Shown piece by piece: positions 39,453-52,287 of a stretch of 64,000 nucleotides of DNA. Origin of the DNA: Penium margaritaceum (taxonomy: Eukaryota; Streptophyta; Zygnematophyceae; Desmidiales; Peniaceae); contig SZWC01002380.1 of NCBI GenBank assembly GCA_023375785.1, positions 109,902 through 173,901 of the forward strand, read 5' to 3'. The position numbers and the translations under genes were made by a program. Below the pieces are notes generated by a model. That model did not search any database. It had not been told where the DNA came from and saw only the letters and a program-made list of their open reading frames with translations. How positions within the stretch are numbered: the first letter of the stretch is position 1; the number at the start of each line of letters is the position of its first letter.

Positions 39453-41330
39453 ATCAGGTAACAACACCTGGTACCTCGTGACCTCGTCATTGCTCTGCCG
39501 CCATCCTTACTCCACCGCTCTGATTTGTATTCCTCCGCCGCCGCTACCGTCGCTTTGCGCCTCTCTGCCTCGCCAACAGCTGACATCAGCAGCACCGCCT
39601 AGAGTGCTCCTTGTGCTGAAGAAACGCCACGTCATCCTGAGGAAGCCCTGCGCCCATTCTGCGCCCGTGGCCAATTATTGGTGACTTTTTGTCTACAACA
39701 GCCGTAAGCAGTTCCCGAGTCGTTGGGTGCCATCAACTACCTGGAAGCTTCCTGCCGTTTGCCATCCAGTGCATCTCATCTCCTCAGCCTCCACAAGCAC
39801 CTCCGCCCTTCTCCTCTCATCAGCCGCCTCTACTGCATCAGTCTCAACCTCCTCAGCTCCTTTTCATCCTTCCTCTTGAGCCGCATTCTCTCGCCGCCTT
39901 CTCACATCGTCAGCAGCAGCAGTGCAACTCCCGCCATCAGGATATCGGACACCACCAATCTTCCTGCTCCCACTGCGAGCCAATGGGGGAACAAGCCGTC
40001 ACTCTCCTGTCATCAGCGGAATCGTGGTTCTACTCACCGCATGACTTGCTATGTTGCAACCAAATTCCTCTAGCTACCAGGATATCGGCAACCACCACTC
40101 TCCCTGCCCATCGGTCTCGGGCCAACTGGGGAACAAGCCGTCACTCTCCTGAAAGCAGAGCACTTGGTTGCCTCACCCGTGTCTCCCACCGCGCCGCCAT
40201 CTTCTAACTCCATCCTCCGCCTCCGCCACTCCCGTCATCGGTCTTCCCCTCGTGTCATCGTCATCTTCATCTTCATTTTCTGCATGCCTCATCGTCATTA
40301 TCACCCCAATCTCCTGCTCCAACTGCTGCCTCAACTACCCTCGTCGCGTTGCCCGTCGTCATGTGCATCGTCCACGCTACCTCCGCCTTGTTCTGTTTTG
40401 CCTCCGCATCACTCTCAGCTCGGCACAAGGATCCGCCCGGTTGTATTGCCCGTTCCGCGACGACCTGCGCCCACGCCAAAAACACTTTTGCAGCGCACGT
40501 GGTTTTGCCCATGCACCCACTCAGCCATCAGCCGCCTCCTCTTTCCTTCGACTCGCTTTCTGCTCGGCACAAGGATCTGCCCGGTCGCATCGCCTGTTGT
40601 GTGACGACCTGCACCCACGCCGAAACTTCTTGCAGTGCACGCAGCTCGCCCCTGCGCCCACTCCGCCATCATCAACTTCAGCCTCCGCATCATGAGCATC
40701 TGTGGCCAGCAGAAGGACTTGCACGAGCCAGCTGCTCACTTTACAGCAGCCTGCACCCACGCTGGCAGCAGATTTCTCGCGGCTTATTGGCCCCAGCCTT
40801 CTCCTTGCCGCATCCTTTCCCTCTATCTCAGTAGCGCACGTGGTCTCGCCCCTGCGCCCACTCAAATCATCAATCGCTCCTCCGCCTTCTGTATCATGTT
40901 GTGTTTGGCACACGGATCCACCCGGTCGCATCGCCCGCTCCGTGACGACCCGCGCCCACGCCGAAAACATCAGCAGCGCACGTGGTTTCGCCCCTGCGCC
41001 CACTCAATCATCGCTCGTTCCTTTGCCTTCCGCACCATCTTCTTCTTGGCACAAAGATCCGACCGATCGCATCGCCCGAGTTGCGACGACCTGCACCCAC
41101 GCCAAAACTTCCTCCAGCGCACGAAGTTTCACCCCCGGGCCCACCTCACTCTCAATTTACTCCTCCACCTCCACCTGCACCACTCCAATATTTCCTCAGT
41201 GTGGGCGGTCCCAACCCCACACTCAACCACTTGCATTTGTAGCAGAAGGGCAATCCACCGAGGTCGCACCACTGGAACCGGACACCACCCGTCTCCCTGC
41301 TCAATCAAGCTAACCAGTGGAACGAGCTGC
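39453..41330 (+). other. Interior of the LTR element: pyrimidine-rich with ~140-bp degenerate repeats
   Basis: This stretch is C/T-rich on plus and gives proline- and serine-rich open frames in several phases, with no recognisable domain. Related segments recur: CAGGATATCGG followed by GGGGAACAAGCCGTCACTCTC at 39,938 and 40,078; CGGCACAAGGATC with a later CGACCTGC-CCCACGCC at 40,421, 40,565, about 40,906 and about 41,047. Neighbouring units are 140-144 bp apart. I see no coding gene that I can defend. Confidence 0.75.
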
Positions 41331-41488
41331 TGTATCTGTGGATCTGACTATTCCGAAGACTACGCCTCTCTGCATTCTCTTAGACTCTCAAAGTTGAAAG
41401 TGACAGAGCACTCTTTGAGAAGTGGCGTTGTGGCAGCGCCCTCCATCTCTTGCACCCACCATCTTCACCATCACCTCTCTAAGGGACC

Positions 41489-41851
41489 ATGCCAAGGAGA
41501 ATGAGATCTCGGCGGTATCTCCTTGGAACAGCATCCTCATCAAGGTCAGCTCAACAACTGACCTTGATGAATCAACGGTTCCCCTCGGCACTCCCTGCAC
41601 TGGAACAAACCATAAGCAACAATACGATCAATGCTCTTCTTCGTGTTCAACCTTCAGTGAAGCCGATCTACTTCATTGACTGTTTAACACCCAAAAGTGC
41701 ACTGATGGACATTGTCACTCATCTTCCAGAGTGTCTACGGGACTCCCCCCAATTGCACAGGAAAAGAGATGGTTCCACAAACTACCATCAATGGAGAGTT
41801 GAACTACTCCTCATCCTGGGACGACTTCGATTTCCCAAGTTCAATCTATGA
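41489..41851 (+). pseudogene. Possible remnant of a copia-type gag N-terminus
   Basis: An open frame of 120 codons lies just inside the 3' LTR, starting at ATG 41,489 and ending at TGA 41,849-41,851. The only suggestive part is at residues 94-110, DGSTNYHQWRVELLLIL. It resembles the start of copia-type gag polyproteins, where a G-x-NY-x-x-W motif precedes an amphipathic helix. The rest of the domain and any CCHC zinc knuckle are absent. Another frame continues the same stretch to about 41,918, which hints at an indel. The position is odd: gag normally lies next to the 5' LTR, so this would be a rearranged remnant or an unrelated open frame. A profile search would settle it. Confidence 0.35.
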
Positions 41852-42036
41852 CACGTACTACTTGGTCTCCTCGCCTCAAGATCCCTTCTTGGTGCGGACT
41901 GGGTCGAAGCACTTCTGAATGAGGTGCTCGTCCTCACCACTCACCACTCTCTTCACCCACTTATCCGACACCCACATGAAGGATTCTCTGAGATCTGGCA
42001 AACCCTGTGCATCCGCTTCCTCCCAGTGTTGACTTC

Positions 42037-42044
42037 AAGCGGGG
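42037..42044 (+). promoter_or_regulatory. Polypurine tract next to the 3' LTR
   Basis: AAGCGGGG lies one base before the 3' LTR start, where the plus-strand primer is expected. It has one pyrimidine, so it is an imperfect tract. Confidence 0.65.
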
Positions 42045-42045
42045 C

Positions 42046-42646
42046 TGTTGGAATATCGAAGTCAACACTGATATCTTCCCTTGGATAATCCGAGATCTCA
42101 ATAAATGGTTCAGGCTCGGCATTGAGCCACTACGGACCACCTCGCCAACGGACTATCGGTCACGACTAGTGACCTAGAGACGAGTCGCCCCTAATATCTG
42201 CGACCACGTCGCAATCGCGTCCAGCTAGCGAAGAAGACGCCGTTGTGATGCCCCTCTCCTGTTCTGCAATACATTACCGAGGACGTTCATTCCGTCGAAC
42301 TTAACCATAACAGTTCTCTCCATCCTGTTCCCCTTTGGTTCCGCGGCTTCGCTGCCGTGTCTTCGCTCTGCTTGCACCTTGCATACCTTGCCTTCGCCGG
42401 CCTCGCACAGTTCTAAGATTTTTGCTCCTTCACTCTCACTCCTTCGCCTAGTCAGCTATCACTCATCTCACTCTTGCTTTCTCTCGGCAGCTCGTCTACC
42501 TCGTCTCCCTCACATCTCGACCTCTCTCAAGGTCTGGGACTAACTCCTCGGGACAGCTCTTGCGTTCGTCACTTTGCTGATGTACTCGTGCATGGTCCGA
42601 TGCTTCTGCCTGCTTCTGCTACTACCATTCTCGTGCCTGCTTCACA
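42046..42646 (+). repeat. 3' LTR of the nested retrotransposon
   Basis: About 601 bp, starting TGTTGGAATATCGAAG and ending near GCTTCACA. It is a direct repeat of 38,834-39,440 with some 55-60 differences counted by eye, many of them C/T or G/A. The last bases differ from the 5' LTR end, so the boundary is uncertain by a few bases. Confidence 0.9.
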
Positions 42647-42652
42647 GCATTA

Positions 42653-45600
42653 TACTTGTCAGTCAATAACTAGTATTCACAAACCATTGTTTCCCCCTCC
42701 GACAATTTCTGACTTGTGTTATGAGTTGTCAAAGTTGACCACACACAGTGACAATCTTTGGTCATGGTCAGTGACACATGCCTACTTTGGTTGGTCATTG
42801 GTCATGGTAGCCACACCGTGCCACTACTTATTGAAGGTCGTTGTACTTGCTAGCTGAAAACTAATACTCCGAAACCATTGTTTCCTCCTCTGACCATTTG
42901 TAACTCGTGTTATGGGTTGTGAATGTAGACCACCCATACTGAAATTATTTGGTCATGGTCAGTGACAGATGCCTAGTTTGGTTGTTCGGTGTGCATAGTA
43001 GCCACACCATGCCACTACGTATTGACGTTATTTTTCCTTTCTAGTCGGTACATAGGGTTTCCAAACCATTGTCTCTCCGTCTGCCAATTTGTAACTCGTT
43101 TTATGAGTTGTCAATGTTTACCACACACAGTGGAATTCTTTGGTCATAGTCTGTGACGTATGCATCCCTTGTTTGGTCACTGTGCATGCTAGCCACACCG
43201 TGCCACTACATGTTGAAGGTCTTTGTACTTGCTAGTTGATAACTAGTGTTCCCAACCCATTGTTTCCCCCCCTGACCAGTTGTGACTCGTTTTATGAGTT
43301 GTCAACGTTGACCACACACAGTAAAACAAAATTGGTCATGGTTAGTGGCATATGCCTGCTTTGGTTTGTCGCTTTACATGGTTTTCATGCCGTGTCACTA
43401 CGTACTGAAGGTCTTCGTGCTTTCTAGTTGAAAGCTAGTGTTCCCAAACCGTTGTTATCCCCTCTGACTATCAGTGACTCTTGTTATGAGTTGTCAACGT
43501 TGACCACATGAACTGAAATTCTTTGGTCATGGTCAGTGACATATGCAGACTTTGGTTGGTCACTGTGCATGGTAGTCACAGTGTGCCACTCCATATTGAA
43601 GGACTTTGTACTTGCCAATCAATGACTAGTATTCACAAACCATTGTTCCCCCCTCTGACCATAGGTGAATCTTGTTATGAGTTGTCAAATTTGACCACAC
43701 ATAGTGACATTCTTTGGTCATGGTCAGTGACACATGCCTACTTTCGTTGGTCATTGTACATGGTAGCCACACCGTGCCACTACTCATTAAAGGTCCCTGT
43801 GCTTGCTAGTTGACACCTGGTGTTCCCAAACGATTGGTTGCCCCGCAGCCCATTTGTGACTCGTCTTATGAGTTGTCAACGTTGCCCACACACAGCATAT
43901 TTCCTTGGTCAAAGGCAGTACATATGCCTTCCTTGGTCAGTCATTGTGCATGGTAGCCACACCGTGCTAGTACTTATTGAAGGTCGTTATACTTGCTAGA
44001 TGAAAACTAAAACTCCGAAACCATTGTTTCCCCCTCTGTCCATTTGCGACTTGTGTTATGGGTTGTGAACGTTAACCACCCAACCTGAAATTCTTTGGTC
44101 ATGGTCAGTGACATATGCCTAGCTTGGTTGTTCAGTGTGTATGGTAGCCATATTGTTCCACTACGTATTGAAGTTCTTTGTCCTTTCTAGTCAATACATA
44201 GGGTTCCCAAACCATTGTCTCTCCCTCTGACCATTTGTGACTCGTATTATGAGTAGTCAATGTTGACCAAACATAGTAGACTTCTTTGGTCATAGTCAGT
44301 GACGTATGTATCCTTTGGTTGGTCACTGTGCATGCTAGCCACACCGTGCCGGTACTTGTTGAAGGTGTTTGTACTTGCTAGTTGATAAAGAGTGTTCCCA
44401 ACCCATTGTTTCCCCCTCTGTCCATTTGTGACTCGTGTTATCAGTTTTCAACGTTGACAACACACTGTGAAATTCTTTTGGTCATGGTTAGTGGCATATG
44501 CCTACTTTGGGTAGTCACTGTACTTGGTTGCTACGCCGTGTCACTACTTACTGAAGGTCTTTGTGTTTTCTAGTTGATAGCTCGTGTTTCCACACCATTG
44601 TCACCCCCTCTGACTATCTATGACTCTTGTTGTGAGTTGTCAGCATTGGCCACATGAAGTGAAATTCTTTCGTTTTGGTCAGTGACATATGCATACTTTG
44701 GTTGGTCACTGTGCATGGTATCCAAAATATGCCACTACATATTGAAGGTATTTGTACTTCCTAATCGAAAACTAGTATTCACAAACCATTGTTCCCCCCT
44801 CTGACCATTTGTGACTCGTGTTATGAGTTGTCAAAGTTGACCACACATAGTGACATTCTTTGGTCATGGTCAGTGACACATGCCTACTTTGGTTTGTCAT
44901 TGTACATGGTAGCCACACCGTGCCACTACTTATTGAAGGTCCCTGTGCTTGCTAGTTGATACCTGGTGTTCCCAAACCTTTGTTTCCCCCAATGACCATT
45001 TGTGGATCGTATTATGAGTTGTCAACGTTGACCACACACAACGGATTTCTTTGGTTAAAGGCATTACATATGCCTACTTTGGTCAGTCATTGTGCATGGT
45101 AGCCATACCGTGATACTACTTATTGACGGTCCTTGTACTTGCTAGTTGAAAACTAATATTCCAAAACCATTGTTTCCCCCTCGGTCCATTTGTGACTCGT
45201 GTTATGGGTTGTGAACGTTGACCACCCATACTGAAATTCTTTGGTCATGGTCAGTGACATATGCCTAGTTTGGTTGATCAGTGCGTATAGTAGCCACACC
45301 GTGCCACTACGTATTGAAGTTTTTTGTCCTTTCTAGTCGAAACATAGGGTTCCCAAACCATTGTATCTCCCTCTGACCATTTGTGACTCGTGTTATGAGT
45401 TGTCAATGTTGACCACACATAGTGGACTTGTTTGGTCATAGTCAGTGACGTATGCATCCTTGGGCTGGTCATCGTGCATGCCAGCCACACCGTGCCACTA
45501 GATGTTGAATGTGTTTGTACTTGCTATTTGATAACTAGTGTTCCCAACCCATTGTCTTCCCTATGACCATTTGTGACTCGTGTTATCCGTTTTCAGCGTT

Positions 45601-48600
45601 GACCACACACTGTGAGATTCTTTTGGTCATGGTTAGTGGCATATGCCTACTTTGGTTTGTCACTGTACATGGTTGCCACGCCGTGTCACTACATACTGAA
45701 GGTCTTTGTGCTTTCTAGTTGATAGCCCGTGTCCCCACACCATAGTTATCCCCTGTGACTATCTGTGACTCTTGTTGTGAGTTGTCAGTGTTGACCACAT
45801 GAAATGATTCTTTGGTCATGGTCAGTGACATGTGTATAGTTTTGTCGGTCACTGTGCATGGTATCCACATTGTGCCACTACATATTGAAGGTCTTTGTAC
45901 TTGCTAGTCGATAACTAGTATTAACAAACCATTGTTTCCACCTCTGACCATTTGTGACTTGTGTTATGAGTTATCAAAGTTGACCACACATAGTGACATG
46001 CTTTGGTCATGGACAGTCACACATGCCTACTTTGGATGGTCATTGTCATGGTAATCACACCGTGCCACTACTTATTGAAGGTCCCTGTGCTTGCTAGTTG
46101 ATACCTGGTGTTCCCAAATCAATGTTTCCCCCTCTGACCATTTGTGGATCGTATTATGAGCTGTCAACGTTCACCACACACAGCGGATTTTGTTGGTGAA
46201 AGGCAGTACATATGGCTACTTTGGTCGGTCATTGTGCATGATAGCCACATCGTGCTACAACTTATTGGAGGTCGTACTTGCTAGATGAGAACTAATATTC
46301 CAAAACCATTGTTTCCCCCTTTGACCATTTGTGACTCGTGTTATGGGTTGTGAACGTTGACCACCCATACTGAAATTCTTTGGTCGTGGTCAGTGACATA
46401 TGCCTAGTTTGGTTGTTCAGTGTGCATACTAGCCACACTGTTCCACTCCGTATTGAATTTCTTTGTCCTTTCTAGTCGATACATAGGGTTCTAAAACCAT
46501 TGTCTCTCCCTCTGACCATTTGTGACGTGTTATGAGTTGTCAATGTTGACCACACATAGTTCACTCCTTTGGTCATGGTCAGTGACATATGCATACTTTG
46601 GTTGGTCACTATGCATGGTATCCACACTGTGCCACTACATATTGAAGGTCTTTGTACTTGATTTTTGATAACTAGTATTCACAAACCATTGCTTTCCCCT
46701 CTGACCATTTGTGACTCATGTTATGAGTTGTCAGAGTTGACCACACATAGTAACATTCTTTGGTCATGGTCAGTGACACATGCCTCCTTTGGTTGGTCAT
46801 TGTACATGGTAGCCACACCGTGCCACTACTTCTTGAAGGTCCCTGTGCTTGCTAGTTGATACCTGGTGTTCCCAAATCATTGGTTCCCCCTCTGACCATT
46901 TGTGGCTCGTATTATGAGTTTTTTACATTAATCACACACAATGGATTCCTTTCGTCAAAGGCAGTACATATGCCTACTTTGGCCGGTTATTGTGCATGGT
47001 AGCCACACCGTGCTATTACTTATTGAAGGTCGTTGTATTTGCTAGTTGAATACTAATATTCCTAAACCAGAATTCCCCCCTCTGACCATTTGTGATTCGT
47101 GTCATGGGTTGTGAACGTTGACCACCCATACAGAAATTATTTGGTCATGGTCAGTTACATATGCCTAGTTTGGTTGTTCGGTGTGCATAGTAGCCACACC
47201 GTGCCACTACGTATTCTAGTTCTTTGTTCTTTCTGGTCGATACATAGGGTTCCCAAACCATTGTCACTCCCTCTGACCATTTGTGACTTGTGTTATGAGT
47301 TGTCAATGTTGACCACGCATAGTGGACTTCTTTGGTTATAGTCAGTGACGTATGCATCCTTTGGTTGGTCACTATGCACGCTAGCCACACCGTGCCACTA
47401 GGTTTTGAAGGTCTTTGTACTTGCTAGTTGATAACTAGTGTTCCCAATCCATTATTTCCCCCTCTGACCATTTGTGACACGTGTTATGAGTTGTCAATGT
47501 TGACCACACACTGAACAATATTTTGTTCATGGTTAGTGGCATATGCCCACTTTGGTTTATCACTGTACATGGTTGCCACGCATGTGACTACGTACTGAAG
47601 GTACTTGTGCTTTATATTTGATACCCAGTATTCCCAAACCATTCTTTCCCCCTCTGACTATCTGTGACTCTTATTGTGAGTTGTTGGCGTTGACCACATG
47701 AAGTGAAATTCTTTGGTCATGGTCAATGACATATGCATACTTGGGCTGGTCACTCTGCATGGTAGCCACACTTTGCGACTACATATTGAAGGTCTTTGTA
47801 CTTGCTAATCAATAACTAGGATTCACAAACCATTGTTTCCCCCTCTGACCATTTTTGACTCATATTATGAGTTGTCAATGTTGACAACACACAGCGGATT
47901 TCTTTGGTCAAGGGCAGTACATATGCCTACTTTGGTCGGTCATTGTGCACGGTAGCCACACTGTGCTACTACTTATTCAAGGTTGTTGTACTTGCTAGTT
48001 GAAAACTAATATTCTGAAACCATTGTTTCCCCCTCTTACCATTTGTGCCTTGTATTATGGGTTGTGAATGTTAACCACCCATAATGAAATTGTTTGCTCA
48101 TGGTCAGTGACATATGCCTAGTTTGGTTGTTCGGTGTGTATAGTAGCCACACCGTACCACTACGTATTGAAGTTAATTGTCCTTTCTAGTCGATACATAG
48201 GGTTCCCAAACCATTGTCTTTCCCTCTGACCATCTGTGACTCGTGTTATGAGTTGTCAATGTTGACCACACATGGTGGACTTCTTGAATCATAGTCAGTG
48301 ACGTATGCATCCTTGGGTTGGTCACTCTGCACGCTAGCCACACCGCAACACTACTTGTTGAAGGTGTTTGTACTTGCTAGTTGATAACTAGTGTTCCCAA
48401 CCCATTGTTTCCCCCACTCACCATTTGTGACTCGTGTTATCAGTTTTCAACATTGACCACACAATGTGAAATTCCTTTGGTCATGGTTAGTGGCATATGC
48501 CTACTTTGGTTTGGCACAGTATATGGTTGCCACGCCGTGTCACTACGTACTGAAGGTCTTTGTGCTTTCGAGTTGATAGCCAGTGTTCTCAAACCATTGT

Positions 48601-51600
48601 TACCCCCCTCTGACTATCTATGACTCTTGTTGTGAGTTGTCAGCATTGACCACATGAAGTTAAATTCTTCCGTCGTGGTCAGTGACATATACATACTTTG
48701 GTTGGTCACTGTGCATGGTAGCCACACTGTGCCAATACCTATTGAAGGTCTTTGTACTTGCTAATTGATAAATAGTATAAAAAAACCATTGTTTCCCCCT
48801 CTGACCATTTGTGACTCGTGTTATGAGTTGTCAAAGTTGACCATACATAGTGACATTCTTTGGTCATGGTCAGTGGCACATGCCTACTTTGGTTGGTCAT
48901 TGTACATGGTAGCCATACCGTGCCACTACTTATTGAAGGTCCTTGTGCTTGCTAGTTGATACCTGGTGTTCCCAAACCATTGTTCCCCACTCTGACCATT
49001 TGTGACTCGTATTATGAGTTGTCAACGTTGACCATACACAGCGGATTTCTTTGGTCAAAGGCAGTACATATGCCTACTTTGGTCAGTCATTGTGCATGGT
49101 AGCCACACCGTGCTATTTCTTATTGAAGGTCGTTGTACTTGCTAGCTAAAGACTAATATTCCGAAACCATTGTTTTTCCCTCTGACCATTTGTGACTCGT
49201 GTTATGAGTTTTCAACGTTGACCACACACTGTTAAAATTTTTTGGTCATGGTTAGTGGCACATGCCTACTTTGGTTTGTCACTGGACATGGTTGCCACGT
49301 TGTGTCACTACGTACTTAAGGTCTTTGTGCTTTCTAGTGGATAGCCAGTGTTCCCAACCCATAGTTACCCCCTCTGACTATATGTGACTCTTGTTGTGAG
49401 TTGTCAACGTTGACCACATGAAGTGAAATTCTTTGCTCATGGTCAGTGACATATGCATACTTTGGTTGGTCACTGTGCATGGTAGCCACACCGTGCCACT
49501 ACATATTGAAGGTCCTTGTACTTGCTAGTCGATATGTAGTATTCACAAACCATTACTTCCCCGTTTGACCATTTGTGACTCGTGTAATGAGTTTTCAACG
49601 TTTACCACACACTGTGAAATTCTTTTGGTCATGGTTAGTGGCATATGCCTACTTAAGTTTTTCAATGTACATGGTTGCCACGCCGTGTCACTACGTACTG
49701 AAGGTCTTTGTGCTTTCTAGTTGATAGCCAGTGTTCCGTCCATTGATACCCCGTGTGATTATTGGTGACCCTTGTTGTGAGTTATCAACGTTAACCACAT
49801 GAAGTGAAATTCTTTGGTCATGGTCATTGATATATGCATATTTTGGTTGGTCACTGTGCATGGTATCCACACCCTGCTACTACTTATTCAAGGTCGCTGT
49901 ACTTGCTAGTTGAAAACTAATATTTCAAAACCATTGTTTCCCCCTCTAACCATTTGTGACTCGTGTCATGGGTTGTGAACGTTGACCACCCATATTGAAA
50001 TTCTTTGGTCATGGTCAGTGACATATGCCTTGTTTGGTAATTCGGTGTGCATAGTAGCCACACCGTGCCACTACGTATTGAAGTTCTTTGTCCTTTCTAG
50101 TCGATACATAGGGTTCCCAAATAATTGTCTCTCCCTCTGACCATTTGTGACTCGTGTTATGAGTTGTCAATGTTGACCATTCATAGTGGACTTCTTTGGT
50201 CATAGTTAGTAACATATGCATCCTTTTTAGTCTCTCACTGTGCACACTAACCACACCGTGCCACTACTTGTTGAAGGTCTTTTTACTTTCTTGTTGATAA
50301 CTAGTGTTCCCAACCCATTGTTTCCCCCTCTGACCATCTGTGACTCGTGTTATGAGTTTTCAACATTGACCACACACTGTGAAATTCTATTGGTCAAGGT
50401 TAGTGGCATATGCCTACTTTGGTTTGTCACTATACATGGTTTCCACGCCGTGTCACTACGTACTGAAGGTCTTTGTGCTTTCTAGTTGTTAGCCAGTGTT
50501 CCCAAACAATTGTTAACCCCTGTGACGATCTGTGACTCTTGTTGTGAGCTGTCAACGTTGACCACATGAAGTGTAATTTGTTGTTCACGGTCAGTGATAT
50601 ATGCATACTTTGGTTCGTCATTGTGCATGGTAGCCACACTGTGCCACTACACATTGAAGGTCTTTGTACTTGCTAATTGATAACTAGTAGTCACAAACCA
50701 TTGTTTCCCCCTCTGACCATTTGTGACTCGTGTTCTGAGTTGTCAAAGTTGACCACACATAGTGACATTCTTTGGTCATGGTTAGTGACACATGCCTACT
50801 TTGGCTGGTCACTGTACATGGTAGCCAGAATTTCCCACTACTTATCAAAGGTCCTTGTCCTTGGTAGTTGATACCTGGTGTTCCCAAACCAGTGTTTCCC
50901 CCTCTCATCATTTGTGACTCGTATTATAAGTTGTCAACGTTTACCACACACAGCGGATTTCTCTGGACAAAGGTAGTACAGATGCCTACTTTGTTAGGTC
51001 ATTGTGCATGGTAGCCATACCGTGCTACTACTTATTGAAGGTTGTTGTACTTGCTTGTTGAAAAATTATACTCCGAAACCATTGTTTCCCCCTCTGACCA
51101 TTTGTGAATCGTGTTATGGGTTGTGATCGTTGACCACCAATACTGAAATTCTTTGGTCATGGTCGGTGACATATGCCTAGTTAGGTTGTTCAGTGTGCAT
51201 TGTAGCCACACCGTGCCACTACGTATTAAAGTTCTTTGTCCTTTTTTATCGATACATAGGCTTTTCAAACCATTGTATCTCCCTCTGACCATTTGTGACT
51301 CGTGTTATGGGTTGTCAATATTGACCACACATAGTGGACTTTTGTGCTCATAGTCACTGACGTATGGATGCTTTGGTTGGTCACTGTGCACGCTAGCCAC
51401 ACCGTGCCACTACTTGTTGAAGGTTTTTCTACTTGCTAGTTGACAACTAGTGTTCCCAATCCATTGTTTCCCCCTCTCACCATTTGTGACTCGTGTTATG
51501 AGTTTTCAACGTTGACCTCACACTTTGAAATTCTTTTGGTCATGGTTAGTGGCATATGCCTACTTTGGTTTGTCACTATACATGGTTGCCACGCCGTGTC

Positions 51601-52287
51601 ACTATGTACTAAAGGTCTTTGTGCTTTCTATTTGAAAGCCAGTGTTCCCAAACCATTGTTACCCCCTCTTACCATGTGTGACTCTTGTCGTGAGCTGTCA
51701 ACGTTGACCACATGAAGTGAAATTCTTTGGTCATGGTCAGTGACATATGCATATCTTGGTTGGTCACTGTGCATGGTAGCCACACTGTGTCACTGCATAT
51801 TGAAGGTATTTGTACTTGCTAATCGATAACTAGTATTCACAAACCATTGTTTCCCCCTCTGAACATTTGTGACTCGTGTCATGAGTTATCAAAGTTGACC
51901 ACACATAGTGACATTCTTTGGTTATAGTCAGTGACACATGACTACTTTGGTTGCACATTGTACATGGTAGCCACACCGTGTCACTACTTATTGAAGGTCA
52001 TTATGCTTACAAGTTGATACCTGGTGTTCCCAAACCATTGTTTTTCCCTCATAGCATTTCTGACTCGCATTATGACTTGTTAACGTTGTCCACATACATC
52101 GGATTTCTTTGGTCAAAGGCAGTACATATGCATACGTTGGTCGGTCATTGTGCATGGTACCCACACCATGCTACTACTTATTGAAGGTCGTAGTACTTGC
52201 TAGTTGAAAACTAACATTTCGAAAACATTGTTTCCCCCTCTAACCATTTGTGTTATGGGTTGTGAACGTTTACCAACCATACTGAAA
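42653..52287 (+). repeat. ~191-bp satellite array resumes (same orientation)
   Basis: The A-to-F satellite continues from the interrupted B/C junction. The first full monomer is a C/D hybrid: class C up to about 42,800, then GGTCGTTGTACTTGCTAGC of class D, followed by E. Regular six-monomer periods are seen at 43,236 to 44,382 (1,146 bp). Further irregular steps are B to D near 47,840, D to A near 49,180, B to A near 49,570 and a B/D hybrid near 49,860. No gene is seen. Confidence 0.94.

Larger units (their letters stand above)
38834..42646 (+). mobile_element. Non-autonomous LTR retrotransposon nested in the satellite
   Basis: A 3.8-kb element interrupts a satellite monomer at 38,833, and the monomer resumes in phase at about 42,653 (TACTTG after ...GGTCTTTG). 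Two direct LTRs of about 600 bp, roughly 90% alike by eye, begin TGTTGGAATAT. A primer-binding site follows the left LTR, and a purine-rich tract precedes the right one. The interior of 2.6 kb has no protease, integrase or reverse transcriptase motif in any frame. It holds a pyrimidine-rich region with ~140-bp internal repeats and one short gag-like frame. Expected target duplications are poor (CTTTG on the left, CATTA at the equivalent place on the right). With LTR divergence this means an old insertion. LTR start and primer site suit a copia-type element mobilised in trans; that family assignment is inference. Confidence 0.9.

Noticed and set aside
40164-41504. Several overlapping Pro/Ser-rich frames in the LTR element as gag or pol
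   Set aside because: Pyrimidine-rich repeated DNA gives open frames in all phases. No zinc knuckle, protease, integrase or reverse transcriptase motif is seen.
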